Below are positions 1 through 12,400 of a stretch of 64,000 bases of DNA, piece by piece. Position 1 is the stretch's first letter. Each line of letters opens with the position of its first letter. A program made the translations under genes and the position numbers. The notes beneath the pieces are model-generated. The model was not told where the DNA came from and made no database searches. It worked only from the letters and a program-made list of their open reading frames with translations. Source of the DNA: Opeltia flavorubescens (taxonomy: Eukaryota; Ascomycota; Lecanoromycetes; Teloschistales; Teloschistaceae); NCBI GenBank assembly GCA_000442125.1, contig KE546980.1:558001-622000 (forward strand), given 5' to 3'.

Positions 1-3000
1 AAGACCTCACACGACTAATTGCAGATTCCGAGAACTTCCGCTCACATCACGATCAACATAAAGAACGCTTGGAAAGGGAGCTGGTCACTATCAAAGGCCG
101 CCTGACCGCATCGGAGAATGATAATCGCGCTTTACTCAACAAGGTGCAACAGAAGAATCTAGATATTGCGAGATCTCATTCAAAAGCGAGTGACTCCCAA
201 AGATCTCGAGTGGTTCAGCTTCAGACGGAGAAGACGAAACTTGAGGAAGACAACAAGCGACTCGTCAAGCAGCACGGCGATGCACAGCTGGCAATTTCTT
301 CCTTGGAGAAGCAAAAGGAGAAGTTGGCTCTCAACGTGGAGGATCTAAACCATGAGATAGCTCAAGAGCACAAGACAAGTCGCAACGCCGAGAAGACTTC
401 CTCGACTTTGAATATCCAGGTAGCTGAATTGACTCGCCACGTTGAGACAGAAAAGCAGCTGAAGGCTCAAGCTCAAGCGAATACCAGGAAGCTGCAGGAA
501 TCTTTTGACAATGCAAACAAGGAGCTCATTGAGTCTCGACAGCAGCTTGCCCTCTTGCACAAGGTATTTATTCCGGAGCCAACAGACATTACGCCATCGT
601 GGGAGACTGTTGCACCACGCCTTCCGCCCTATGTTGATCTCGCTGGACAACTAGACGCGGCTCAGCAAGCATTACGGGTCACGACCGAGAAATGGAGTCG
701 TGCGGAAAATCAGCTGACAGACTTGCGCCGAAGATACGAAGACGACGTGGTTGAGCTGGATAATCGTAATACATCCTCGAAACGGCAACTACTGGAAGAA
801 ATTAATCAGAATATCGTACCCAATAGAAAATCTCCTAAGCATCTCCGCAAGGGGTCGGATCTGAAGCCCTACTCAAACACATCAACGCCTGATCGTCGCT
901 ACATTGGAATCCCCTCGAATGATTCCGGCCGTTCTGACCGCACCATAGACACGATTGCATACAACAAACGCATGGACCTTGCCGGTGAACTTGAAATGGT
1001 ACAGAATCAGCTTCAAATGACGGAGATGCAGAACCGGCACCTACAAGCCCAGCTTGGACGCCTGACGCCTCTACAAAACGGGATGCAGGATGACAGTCCC
1101 TCGGTACGAAGAGTACAAAAGCTTGAAAGGGAGAATAACCGGCTCCAAGATCGACTTGATGATTCTGCCAAGAAGGTCTCTGCGTTGGAGAGGACTCTTC
1201 ACCAGGGGGAGCTGTCTCTCCGGGATGTGCAGTCCAGGTCACATGAAGAACTGTATGATCTGCTCAATTCTCAAGAGAACTCTCGAAAGTCATTACTGCA
1301 AGCGTACAATAGCAACGTCGCCGAGCTAGCCGAAGCGAAGGGTGCCTATGACAACGTGAAGCGTAGCAAATCGTCGCTTGACGTCGAACTTCGTGATACC
1401 CGGTCCGAGCTGAGGGAGGTGACAGCCGCCAGTGAACAGGAGACTGCGAGTCGATCTCAACTATTGCAAGATTACTCAGACATGCAAATTCGGCTTGATG
1501 CGGAGACATCTCGAGCGACGGATCTTTCATCTACCGTGAGCCTTTATAAACGGCGTGCAGATGAATATTTCGGCAAGCTTGAACAAGCCGAAGTAGCCGT
1601 TCTCAAGGCATCCAGGGCTGAACAGTCAGCAAAGGCTCAAGCTCGAGATAGCGAAGACACGTGTGCAGCAATCATGGCTGAACGACAGCAGATGGATGCA
1701 ACAATCGAAGACTTGCAAAGACAGAATCAACGCTCTGACGAAAAGATCGAAGACCTGAGTGCGGACCTCGACGGCGCTTTGCAGGCAAAGAAGAGGCTCC
1801 AGCATGAGTTGGAGGACTATCGAAGCCAGAGAGCGATGGACATTGAAGACAAGGAAACTTCAATGGAGCAGACCAGGAAAAAGTATCAAAACGAATTCTC
1901 AACGTTGACCAACGAGCTTGAGATCGAGAGAGAAAACGTCATCCATGCCCGCTCCGAAAACACGCGAATTCGCGATGAACTGGAAGAGCTTCGATCAAAA
2001 TGGGACGACGAGGTTCTGAATAGCTCTGCTTGGGCAAAGGAGAAGTCGCGCCTTGAGATGACTTTGCAAGATCTGTCAGCATCAAGAGAAGAAGCGATCA
2101 ATGCGCACAATGATGCTCAGAGTAAGATTGTGTCACTGTTGTCACAAGTTCGGAACCTACGGACTTCAATGGACGATGCTGCTGCCGAACGAGACATGCT
2201 TCACAAGGAGAAACGCAGCTTGGAGGCCCGTCTCACGGAAGCCGGTGATCGCTTGGAGGAATTGTCTCGTAGTGATAGTCCGTCAATGCGCAATGCGGCC
2301 GGAACAGATCGAGAGCTTCTCAATCTCAAATCGAAACTTGCCCAGCAAGAAGATATCGCGACAGCAGCCGTGGGCAAGATGAGAAGAGCCGAAGCTCTCA
2401 CGACGGAGATGCAGAAAGACATTGTTGCTGAGCGAGACACGAATGTGAACCTGCACAAGGAGAAGGCGGCACTGGAGAAGGCGGTGAATGACCTCCAGGG
2501 GCGCCTGGTTGGATTAGAGACCAAAGGTTACTCAAGCGCTAGTCAGGATGTAAGGTTCCTGACTGGAAGAATACAAGAAGTAAGTTGTGATCGAATTTGG
2601 TGCAAAGACACTTCAGCTGATCATATCTTTCAAGCTTGAGACCCAACTCGAAGACCAAGAAAAGTCCCACAATGCTTCCCTCCGATCGGTTCGCAACGTG
2701 GACCGCACCGTTCGTGACCTCGAAGCGCAGATTGCTCGCCGTGACAGAACCACGCAGCAGCTCAACGAGGACATTGGGAAAGGTCGAGATAAGATCGAGC
2801 GTTTGCTGAAAACCATCGACGAGCTGCAGGCGGAGGAAGCAGGCAGTCAGCTAGCTGCCAGGCGTGCCGAACGAGATCTGCGAGAGGAGAGGGAGAAGGC
2901 GTTGAGACTGGAACGGGAGTTGGAAGGGTGGAAGGGACTAAGAGTAGAGAAGGGAGGGATCGGAAAGGGGAGTGAATGGAGTGGGAGTATCAGAGGAACC

Positions 3001-3096
3001 CCAAGAGGAGGGAATGCCGGCAGTAGGGTCGGGAGTGGTGCTTTTGGTGGTGACGGACTAAGAAGAAAGATGAGTGATAGCAAGGGTTTTTTGTAA
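1..3096 (+). CDS. Class II myosin heavy chain, C-terminal coiled-coil tail (5' partial)
   Basis: The frame is open from the first bases of the window (codons begin at position 3), so the gene starts upstream. Two exons are seen: <3..2579 and 2635..3096, joined in phase 0 across a 55-bp GTAAGT intron, giving at least 1,012 residues. Nearly all of it is heptad-rich, Glu/Lys/Arg/Gln-rich coiled coil, as in a myosin rod. A non-helical segment near codons 195-205 (Pro-rich, with a Trp) interrupts it. The end is Gly/Ser-rich and finishes with RKMSDSKGFL, a tail style I recall from filamentous-fungal myosin II. Class II myosin builds the contractile actomyosin ring at septation. The motor domain must lie upstream, so the family call rests on the tail alone; another long coiled-coil protein is the alternative. 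Confidence 0.72.
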
Positions 3097-3732
3097 GGGG
3101 ATCAGCACTTGTTTGGCGTGGAGTCGGGGGCGGTCTTGGTGGACGGTTGTCTGATGCGTTTGAGCGTGCATACTATTTTCTTGAGACATCGCATATGGCG
3201 AGTCTATCTTTCTTCTTGGTTCCTGTATTGCAATGGCGGTCTGTCAATTTACAAGCTCGATCAGTCATGTATATCAACGATACCCAATTGAAGCGAGTCT
3301 CTGCTGCGCGCTGTGTCTTGCAAGGGAACTTGAGGTTTGAGAGCGCTCTCTACCTGTAGCTAGGAACGATGCATGGTCTAGTGTCTTCACTGTTGATGTG
3401 GAAGAAAAACGCAGATAGGATCTAGTCACGAATCGAGGTCTCGAGGTTTTGGCCGAGTGTTATTTACGGATTTGCTATTCCTTACAAGATGCCTCGCCAC
3501 AATCTGGCCTTGGACCTTGACGGGACAGCTGAGGTCTCCTACGATACCAATGGAGTTAAGGAACAATAGCCTTCCATCCCTAGCCTATACAGACTTTCTT
3601 CCTGCTGCGGCTGTTTTCGCTGACATTGTGAAAACCAGACACAACTACTACTATCATCGGCAACAAAACCTAATCACTCAACCTGATCCTTGATACTGAA
3701 ACATCCCATCATACAAGCCTGTCCAGAAAGTC
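3097..3732. other. Intergenic, convergent gene ends
   Basis: The myosin-tail gene (+) and the next gene (-) converge here. I see only short, low-complexity ORFs and no RNA gene; the stretch should hold both 3' UTRs and terminators. Confidence 0.6.
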
Positions 3733-5846
3733 CTACACATCCCACCATCCAGTCAAATCTTCCTCCGCCCGCCAACGCACTGCGACCGCCTCGAAGTAAG
3801 TGTCCGAACCACCGAAACCTTGAGCCTGCAAAGCGTCCTCCTCCGCGTGCTTCTCCGCAATTATCCGCCGCAGTTCGGTTTCTCTCGATACTGCCTGATC
3901 TGCCGGTGGCATCTTCTTCTTCGCCTGGGTCTCTTCGCTCTCGGAAACTTTGTCGTCCTCCGAGTCCTCCTCTATTCCCTCGCCACATTGGCGTTTCGTC
4001 CCTATGGACACCGCCTTCATTTTGTGGCGCAGATCAGCATCGTCTTGATCTGTCATTGGCGTGTTCTCTTTGTCTGAGTCTCCGTCATCCTCCTCCTCAG
4101 TGGTGGTGTCTGATCGTTCATCTTCGGCGTCGTTAGAGTCGCTATTGTAGCCCATCTGTCGATCTTTCGTATCCTGGAGAGCAGCTGCGCATTCCGCTTG
4201 AGTCTCGCCAGCGGATTCTGCGGCCTCGGATAGTGCAATGGATGCGTCAGCGAGGATTTTGGAAGTATCAAGATGGGACCCTTTCGGTGCTGAGAGGCGT
4301 GGATCGCGGGTTGGGTCGTAGAAGCCAGTTGTGGGGGAATTAGTTGGCGGCGGGATGGACGGGCAACATGGAGGACTTGGGGAATTGCCCATTGACTCGT
4401 CAGATGAAGAGTTTGGTAAACCAAACACGTGTCCTCTCATGGAAGATTTGGTCTTCGAGGGACGACGTTTTTTGTCTTTGACGGCTACGACCGTGGATCC
4501 GATACCTCTATCGAGCAGTTGCCTTACCTTAGCGTTGTCCGTGTCTTTCCTTGACTCCACGGTCGGGGATTTGCCCATGGACTTATTGGCTGCTTCTGGT
4601 ATCGAGGAGTCTCGATAGTCGTTGTATTCGTACTTGTGCTGAGAGTCTCCCAGTCCAGCGGAACCCTCCTTCACTTGTTCTTCAAATGTCGGCTTTGATC
4701 CCTTCTCAGACCTTGATATTGGTAGCAGTGGACCAGTGATGCTTAGCGGCGTTGTCATTGTCAACCGGGTATCGAGACGTCGTAAATCATGACGAGGCTT
4801 CTTTCTGATCTCCAGGTGCTGCGTGAAACCTGGGAAATTGAACGTTTGGAGTTGCTCTAGGAAATTGTCAGTGCCTTACTCCGGCTAGAGTATTTGGATG
4901 ACCCAAGCATACCTTGGCTACGAAAGAAAAACTGAAAAGTGGCCCATGGACCTTCCCCTTCTCTATACGGGCTGTATGCGTTGTATCGATCTAATGTGAC
5001 TTCTGGCCGAAGTTCGGAACACTTGGAACTGGAAAAATAAGTCAAGGAGTCTACGCATCAAAAGTGCTGACGATCTCACCTTGGAACATGCGTCATGTCT
5101 TGACTTGCTCCTTCCACAGCATCACCTTCGTCACCTTCAGGGTCCTTTTCGTAATGAGCGTTATCTTGATCATCCTTCACCAGCAATACGCGTTGGATTT
5201 CGACAACGATTTGTCCAAGCTTTCCCCGCTCTCCATTCACTTGAGAACGTTCACCGCTAAGATCAAAATTGTTTAAAGCTTTGGTCAGGACGCCCTCCGG
5301 GCTTTAAAGATCCTCAGTGCAGTCACGTAAAGCTATCCTCTTAGTATTGATGGCTTTGCCGATTTCGTTGAACACCCTACCTCGCTCAGTCATATGAGTA
5401 GGTCCAATCTGTCCTTCTACGCGACCAGATCGAAATAGAAGACCTCCGTTTAGATGCGAGAAGTTGTCGTCATTTGGGTCTAGGTGGACAACCAGTGTTC
5501 TTTCCGGCTCAGTGCGGGCACCAACATACAAATGTGCTAGTAAAGAAAAAGGCGGAGGGTTATATTCAAACGCCTTTTCGCCAGGAACATCTCGATCAGC
5601 TACTTGGTCATTAGCACCAATGCCTTCTGAGAAAGTACCAAATGGCCTTTGGTTAATCATCATACCTGGCGCTTGCTCTGTAGGGTAAGGGATTCGTGGC
5701 ATAATCGATATATCGAACGGCATGCCGGAATCTGACTTGATGTACGCGGAGCATTTGTTGCCTCGGAGATATTGCACTCCCCACTCTTCGAGCCATTTGC
5801 CGTCACCGTTGGTGACGCGGACAGTGATGTTTTGTAATTGGGGCAT
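3733..5846 (-). CDS. Conserved fungal protein resembling DUF7918, with one in-frame TAA
   Basis: Exons read on the minus strand are 5846..5080, 5028..4913 and 4856..3733, with introns of 51 and 56 bp (GTGAGA..CAG and GTATGC..TAG). The N-terminal part (about residues 1-255) is a compact beta-rich domain that begins MPQLQNITVRVTNGDGKW and looks like the fungal DUF7918 family. Exon 2 carries the motif GPWATFQFFFRSQ, typical of the end of this domain. The C-terminal half is disordered and acidic (runs of D/E, S and T) and ends in a Trp-rich tip, with a short basic stretch (KKRRPSK) that could be a nuclear signal. The three exons stay in frame over 2,007 nt except for one TAA at 5304-5306 (codon 181). 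A 48-nt in-frame intron (5326..5279, GTGACT..AAAG) would remove the stop, but its splice signals are weak. The function is unknown. Confidence 0.6.
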
Positions 5847-6324
5847 GTTTCAGAATCATAATGAGACTGTGCTTTGTATTTGAAGGCTGACGCGGTGTTT
5901 GGTTGGAAAGTGGATACAGAAGACGGCTGGTGAGTGATAAGCGAGGCGAGTTGTAGTGATGAACTTGCGGCCAAGACAAGCGAAATGGTGCCGCAGATAT
6001 ACAATTATGAGTTTACTGCGACACGATTAGATTGCTTGATCGTATCGGCCACTCCTCCATTTGCAGAAGCTACAATACTCACCAGAAAATCGTCCAGTCT
6101 TAGCGACATATCGAACACTATCCCACAAATATCGAGAACAAAAACTGGGTTGCCAAATCAGCCATGGCTTTCATATCTTTCGAAGGACCAGTACGTACCA
6201 CTTCCTCAGTACAGTGACCATTGTTATATACAGACACATGCACTAGATGAATGCAGGAACGAGAAAGATATATATACCCGGTCCCCCAACACGGCAAGAC
6301 AAACAGGGAATCTTTTCTAAAGCT
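5847..6324. other. Intergenic between two minus-strand genes
   Basis: This holds the promoter of the DUF7918-like gene and the 3' UTR of SPT8. I see no convincing ORF or RNA gene. Confidence 0.5.
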
Positions 6325-8533
6325 TCACTTTCCAACCCCAATCTCATATCCTAACAAAACCTCGGTCGAGGTGCCTTCCCAGCCTCTATTGCCAGCAGTT
6401 GAGATCATATACCTACACGTCGGGTCCATATACAAATGTGATACCACACCGGTTCGGTGCCCTGGAACGATCAAGAAGGGAACCGTTGAGTGCTTGAATG
6501 TCTGTTGCTGTTCGAGGTCATAAAGTCGCAATATATCGTAAGATGCGCTGTTCTCCGTTAACTCGGCACCAACGGTAATGAGCATATTTACACACCATAT
6601 CAGATGACGACCATTTGGCATTGCTCGAACAGCACTGACGGGACCACTACCATTGGGAAGTTTGAAGCTTCGCTCAACGCCTCGAAGGCCCTTGTGTAGA
6701 CTGAACTCCTCAACAGTGCCATTCCGTCGGCCAGCATAGATGTAATTCCCGTTCGGTGACCAGCAAGCATTCATACACCACGGTGGAACATTGCGAGGAG
6801 GTATCTTCGCGATCGGATTCGAACGACGTTTATCCCAAATGCATAGACTTCCATCAAACGAAGCAGCCAAGAAGGTGGAATTTGAAGACACCTCTGTATT
6901 ATTGGAGTTAGATAATGCGTCAGCTACTAAGCTGTTGCTTGGTACTTCCTCTGAATGGGGAAGGCCATTGACTGTCGTAGATGGTATCTCTGGTAAGTCT
7001 TCTGGAGGATCCTTGTCATTGGTACCTGCTAGCTGTGTCGCGTTCAAATTTTCGTTCACGAGTGGATCTGCGATAGGGTTACTGTCCGCCATATCAACAT
7101 CCCCTTCAGCATCTACGGGATTTTGATCAGATATTCCATTCGCAATCGCTCGAGAAAATTCATTGTCGTCATCGTCCACAAAATTACCTGCCGAAGGTGC
7201 TGCGCCTTCACCATCATCATCCCCAAACAAGGAGTCATTGCCACCAAATAGTGAATCCGCGGGAGAACCGGGGGCATCGGCAAGGCCATTCTCTTCGATC
7301 GGCCTGGGTTCGCCTTCGCGATGTACGCCGTTCGGCAGAACACCATTTGAGAGGGGCTTCTCTGCCCCATTGCTCAAGAAAGTTTCGCTACTTGATATGA
7401 TGTCTTCTGAAATCTCGGGAACAGGCACACTGGATTCAGGGCGGATCTCCAATGCAGATATCTGGCCTCCGCTGCCTTCGAATTTGCGCTTCACTTGACC
7501 AGTATCGAGATCCCAGTCAATGACACATTTATCCCAGCTACCTGACAGGACCGATCGCTCATCCTCTGCAAGATTCAAGACCGAGATAGCTGATGTGTGC
7601 TGCCGCAAACACGCGATCTGCTTGCCCTCGTCATGACGTACAGACTGCAAATTGATACCGCCATTCTCGAGACCAGATAAGAGCCATAGGCCATCGCGTT
7701 GGACTGCCAGTGAGTACACGGACGATAGATAGGGGCCATCCTCGCCGACTGCAGCTTTGGCTATGTTACGATCAGCGCCTTGTCAGATTGTCAATTACAG
7801 GAAGTGCTCACCCTGAGAATCTTCGTTCTCCCAATAACTTAGCAAGACCCCAGCTTTAGTGACACTGTCAACGAATGGATGGCGTTGAGCCACAGTGAGC
7901 ATGGATTTGCCATTTACAGTTTCGATCCAGTTGAATTTTCGTATGTACCCATCTGCACCCCCACTAAAGACCCAGCGAAGATCGGGAGTCGCTGTTATCG
8001 AATTGATTGAAGTACTATGAGGTGCCGCAATAGTCGGCACGATATCATATGCAGACGCAGTCAGAGCTTCAGGACGGACCGATAAAGATTGTATGGAGGA
8101 GTTATTGAGAGCTGACGGGGTGTGCGTCGGCGAAGCTGAGGTTAGGAGAACTGTGGGATTAGGCTGTGATGTGGGTATGGACGAGGCGGAGACTTCTCCA
8201 TCCTGAGTAGATCCAGGCGCATTATTTTCCGAGGCACCAGAACTCTTGAACTGTTGCCTGTTGCGAGAATCTCCAAAGGGGTCTTGTGAATCGTCCTGTT
8301 CTTGCTCTTGATCATCGAAATTATCTTCGTTGTCTTCTTCTTCGTTCTCCGCATCTCCGTAGATATCTGCTTCCCCTTCGCCCTCTCCATCGATGTCTGC
8401 GTCGTGGTCGTTATCCGAGGTGCCATTTGGTGACACCGCTGGAGATACAATTAGCTAATACATTTCAAGATCATCCCATAGAACAGCACATACCTCCGCT
8501 TTCTACGTCTTCCTCGTCGCCGAATGAATTCAT
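6325..8533 (-). CDS. spt8: SPT8, WD40 subunit of the SAGA co-activator complex
   Basis: Exons on the minus strand are 8533..8494, 8438..7812 and 7760..6325 (introns 55 and 51 bp), giving 700 residues. The short first exon encodes MNSFGDEEDVESG. Residues 15-60 are an acidic tail rich in D/E/Q, followed by an S/T/P linker. WD40 repeats begin with the strongly conserved APHSTSINSITATPDLRWVF and GGADGYIRKFNW, then HPFVDSVTKAGVLLSYW across the second intron, then SGSWDKCVIDWDLDTGQ. A long acidic insertion (about residues 360-500) separates two blades, and the final blades follow FDGSLCIWDKR. Spt8 is a SAGA subunit that contacts TBP and affects its delivery to promoters. Both splice junctions preserve frame and family sequence, so the start is well supported. 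Confidence 0.92.
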
Positions 8534-9409
8534 GTTGATGGTTTATAGAAGAACTTCGCATATTGTAAAGGTTTTAAATCCATGAAGGATTCGAAATTCA
8601 TATCTGCAACATCCACGAGCAGGTATCAGATGTTTTCCGACCATTCATTAGATCCAAATATGTATAATATATGCATTTTCCAAAGATTTGAGCATGTTAA
8701 AGAAAGTATGATATAGTGCATTGAGGGGGTTTTGCATATGCTAAAAGCCGCCGGCCCGGCGTTTATTGTACCAAATCCTTGCCGTTTGAACTTCATGCCA
8801 CAAGATGAAAACGAACCTTTGACATTCCATGTGTCGGTGTCTTCTTGACCACACTCAGCCTACGATTGGCAGACAAGTTCCAATTACTTCAATCGTATTG
8901 TTGTTTTGATGGTCAGCGTTTAACCCCAAAAACCGTTTACCCACGATAGGACGTGAACCCAACAGGAGCCGTAGTCACAAGGGATTTCCGTATCCCGACC
9001 ATTTTCAAGTGTCTGGCTCATAGGAGTTGTTCCCTTGAAACCAGCAGTGTCAAGTATTGTAGTGGCTCTTTGGTCTTCGAGTTCGTTCCCGAGTCTGCAG
9101 TATATGTGCAGAGTCTCCTTATTCCCTTTGAATCGTTGAACTTTTTTTCATTCTGACAATCTTTATTTGCCTCTGTAAGACTATCTGTTCTCTCATAACC
9201 TCCTTTGAGACGTGTGAATGGGATAAAAAGACATTCATTGTCATTCATTTGCCCAACTTGCGAAGAGCAATCCAATCTTAGCGCCATATATTCTGGTAAG
9301 ACACTCAAAAGTTTTTCTACAACGTTCAGGGACTAACAAATACCTTTCCATTCATTCGAAACTCTGACTTAGGCTTGGTCTTCAATCCATACCAGTGCCA
9401 AAGGTCAAC
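8534..9409. other. Divergent promoter region, SPT8 / helicase
   Basis: SPT8 (-) and the helicase gene (+) diverge from this 876-bp stretch, so it should contain both promoters. I see only short ORFs and no RNA gene or repeat. Confidence 0.5.
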
Positions 9410-12400
9410 ATGCGAAGGAATGGGCTTCTTCGTGGACGTGGCCGAGGTCGAGGTGCAAGCGGTCAATCCACAAGAGGTACAAACCCTACAACGAATCGCT
9501 TCGACGTTCTGGAAACATCAGAAGAAGATGTGGTGGATAATACGAGTATGTTACCTATTCCTTGTCCTCTCATTCCATTCCAATAATCCAATTATTGGTC
9601 GGGGTATCGGCTTCACTAGCGCCGGGGGACAAACTTCAATCTTATTGGCCAGTCCTTCACTGAAGCTTGCTACTACCTTAACAACACCACGTCTTTTTAT
9701 TCTTTGAACCTTTAATGCCTATACCTAGCTGTAAGATGATATCCTGAGCTTACTGACCAGTGACTATTGTAGACATGAATGAGAACTACATCGAGCGGTT
9801 CAGTCGACGTGGGCCGGCTCCAGGTGATCTTCATCCACAAGCATCTCAACTCCGTCAACCACTTGAGCCTAGGCTAGAGCTCAATGCCAGAATACGAGAG
9901 TACGCCAGAAATGTCCCAAATCTCGACGATGCGCCACCCTATGTCATTCAGCGGGAGATACCTACCTCTGACGAGATCTCTATTCCAGCGGACGCGGAAG
10001 TCTATGAGCTACAGCCAAACATTGTTGTTGGGCCATGGGAGTCAAAGCGCATGTATCTCTCATCTCATTACGCGTTACTACGTGAAGATGCTGTAACACC
10101 CTTGCGAACCGTGGTCTCAGAACTCAAAGCAGAGCCACACATACTTGAGCAAGATTCGGTCGAAAATGCTTACATCTACGAGAAGGTACTCGCCATTTCG
10201 TTCTGTGTCTTTATCTTGATTTTTATTAACGATTTTCAGGTCTTCATCGTCGGATTAACATTTGCTCATAGCGGTGTGGCAGCTAAAATCACATTTTCCT
10301 TGCGCCGATCTGGGAAGAAAGTCATCTGGGAGCAGTCGAAGCGACTCCTTCAGGGAACACTCATCGCTCTGACTCCTGTTCAAGACATGTTCAAGACTAT
10401 TTGTAGGGTTGGTGTTGTCGCAGCTCGTCCGCTAATGGGGCTCAACTTCAATCCTCCAGAAATCGACATATTTTTTGGTGGTCCTGATGAGATAGAGTTC
10501 GATCCGCAACAGGAATGGCTCATGGTCGAGTCTTCGAATGGATATTTTGAAGCTTACCGGCATACACTTGTCAGTCTTCAAAAGCTGGCTACGGAACCAT
10601 TCCCTCTCGCAGAATACATCGTTGGAGTCGAACGTGACATACAGCCTCCTTGGTATCTTGAGCATCAGCCATTCAAGGATCTGTCGTCATTATATCCGAA
10701 TGCCGGCAAATACTCGCACGTTGATATCCTGAATGAGTGGCCTGTTGAACAGGCGCCCCAACTAGACGCATCACAGTTCGAAGCACTGCGTCGTATACTG
10801 GATAAGGAGCTAGCTATCGTCCAAGGTCCTCCTGGCACAGGTAAGACGCATGTGTCAGTATTCGCGTTGAGGGTAATGCTGCAGAATAAGCTCCCTACCG
10901 ACCCACCAATTATTGTGGCTGCGCACACAAACCACGCACTCGACCAATTACTACGACATATTGCAACGATTGAACCTGATTTCATCCGCCTTGGTGGTAT
11001 GACATTAGATAAGGAATTCATCGAGCCACGTACGCTTTACGAAGTCAAAAAAGCTGTGAAGCTAGGGCCTGTACCCGGGGGCCTTAAAGGTTTCGCATTA
11101 AGTAATATGCGAAAGCTAATCAAGCAAATGCGACAACTGCTAGAACCATTAACTGAGGGTAAACCGTTCAGCGAGGATGTATTCGAGACTTACGGCGTCC
11201 TAACAAGCGGGCAATGTAAGCTTCTGCTGAGAGGAGCGGAGCGATGGGTCGACTTGACTTTAGCCTCGACCGAGACTGGCGCGATTTCCAAATGGGCTGG
11301 AGACGAGCTGGTTAAAGCTGATCGTCAGACAATGCCGGAGGATTTCGGTTTTGACTATGAAGAAATGGATCTTGAGTTCGAGCAGCTAAAAGAGCTTGAG
11401 GCTGAAGGTAAATTAAGTGGCGACGACGAGTATGAAGGGTTGCGAGGAGACTTAATTACCTTCGATGAACCATGGACTGGAAGCGAAAACTCTGAACATT
11501 CCAAAGACAAGTTCGAATCGTTGCTCAAAAAGGAAGACCTGTGGGAGGTTCCAGCTGGAAGTCGCGGCCCGCTCTATAGGTACATGCAGCAACAAGTGAA
11601 AGAGGCTATGGTCAAGCAGATGCGTTTTTTGATGAGAGAGTACGACAAGCATGCGAAAGACTTGAAGATAGGCAAATGGGAGGTAGATACCAATTTCTTA
11701 CAGTCATCCAAGATCATCGGCTGCACAACGACAGGTCTCAGCAAATACCGCGGGCTTCTCCAAAGTCTTAAGCCCAAGGTCGTTTTGATCGAGGAAGCCG
11801 CCGAAACTCTCGAGGCCTATGTAACGGCAGCTTGTTTCGACACTTTGGAACATCTCATCTTGGTTGGAGATCACCAACAACTCCGTGGTCATTGCAACGA
11901 GCAGGAGCTGGAGGGAGATCCATGGTTTCTCGATGTCTCCATGTTCGAGCGTCTGGTTCGTAACCAGGTTGGTTTCACACAGCTCATTCGTCAACGTCGC
12001 ATGCACCCCGAGATCCGTCGTGGTCTGATGCCAATTTACCCCAACCTTGAAGATCATCCATCCGTCCTTAATAGAGAGCCCGTACCTGGCATGGGCGATG
12101 TCNGTACTTATTTCTTCCATCATCAATGGCCAGAGGACACAGATGACTTGAAGTCCAAAATCAATCGGACAGAGGCCATCATCATTGTCGGTTTCTTCAA
12201 TTACTTGGTCACGAACGGCGTGAAGACCAGAGAAATCACCGTTCTCACTTTCTACAACGGGCAACGCAAGCTCATCCTGTCCGGACTACGTAGCCATCCA
12301 AACTTGCAGGGAGAAGTATTCAAGGTAGCTACGGTAGATTCCTATCAGGGCGAAGAGAATGGAGTTGTCCTGCTCTCCTTAGTCCGGAGCAATCAGCACA

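Noticed and set aside
835-1242. 135-codon antisense ORF in the myosin tail gene
   Set aside because: It is a shadow of the coiled-coil coding sequence with no features of its own.
3690-4136. 148-codon Pro-rich plus-strand ORF
   Set aside because: It lies antisense to the acidic tail of the DUF7918-like gene, whose exon structure is well supported.
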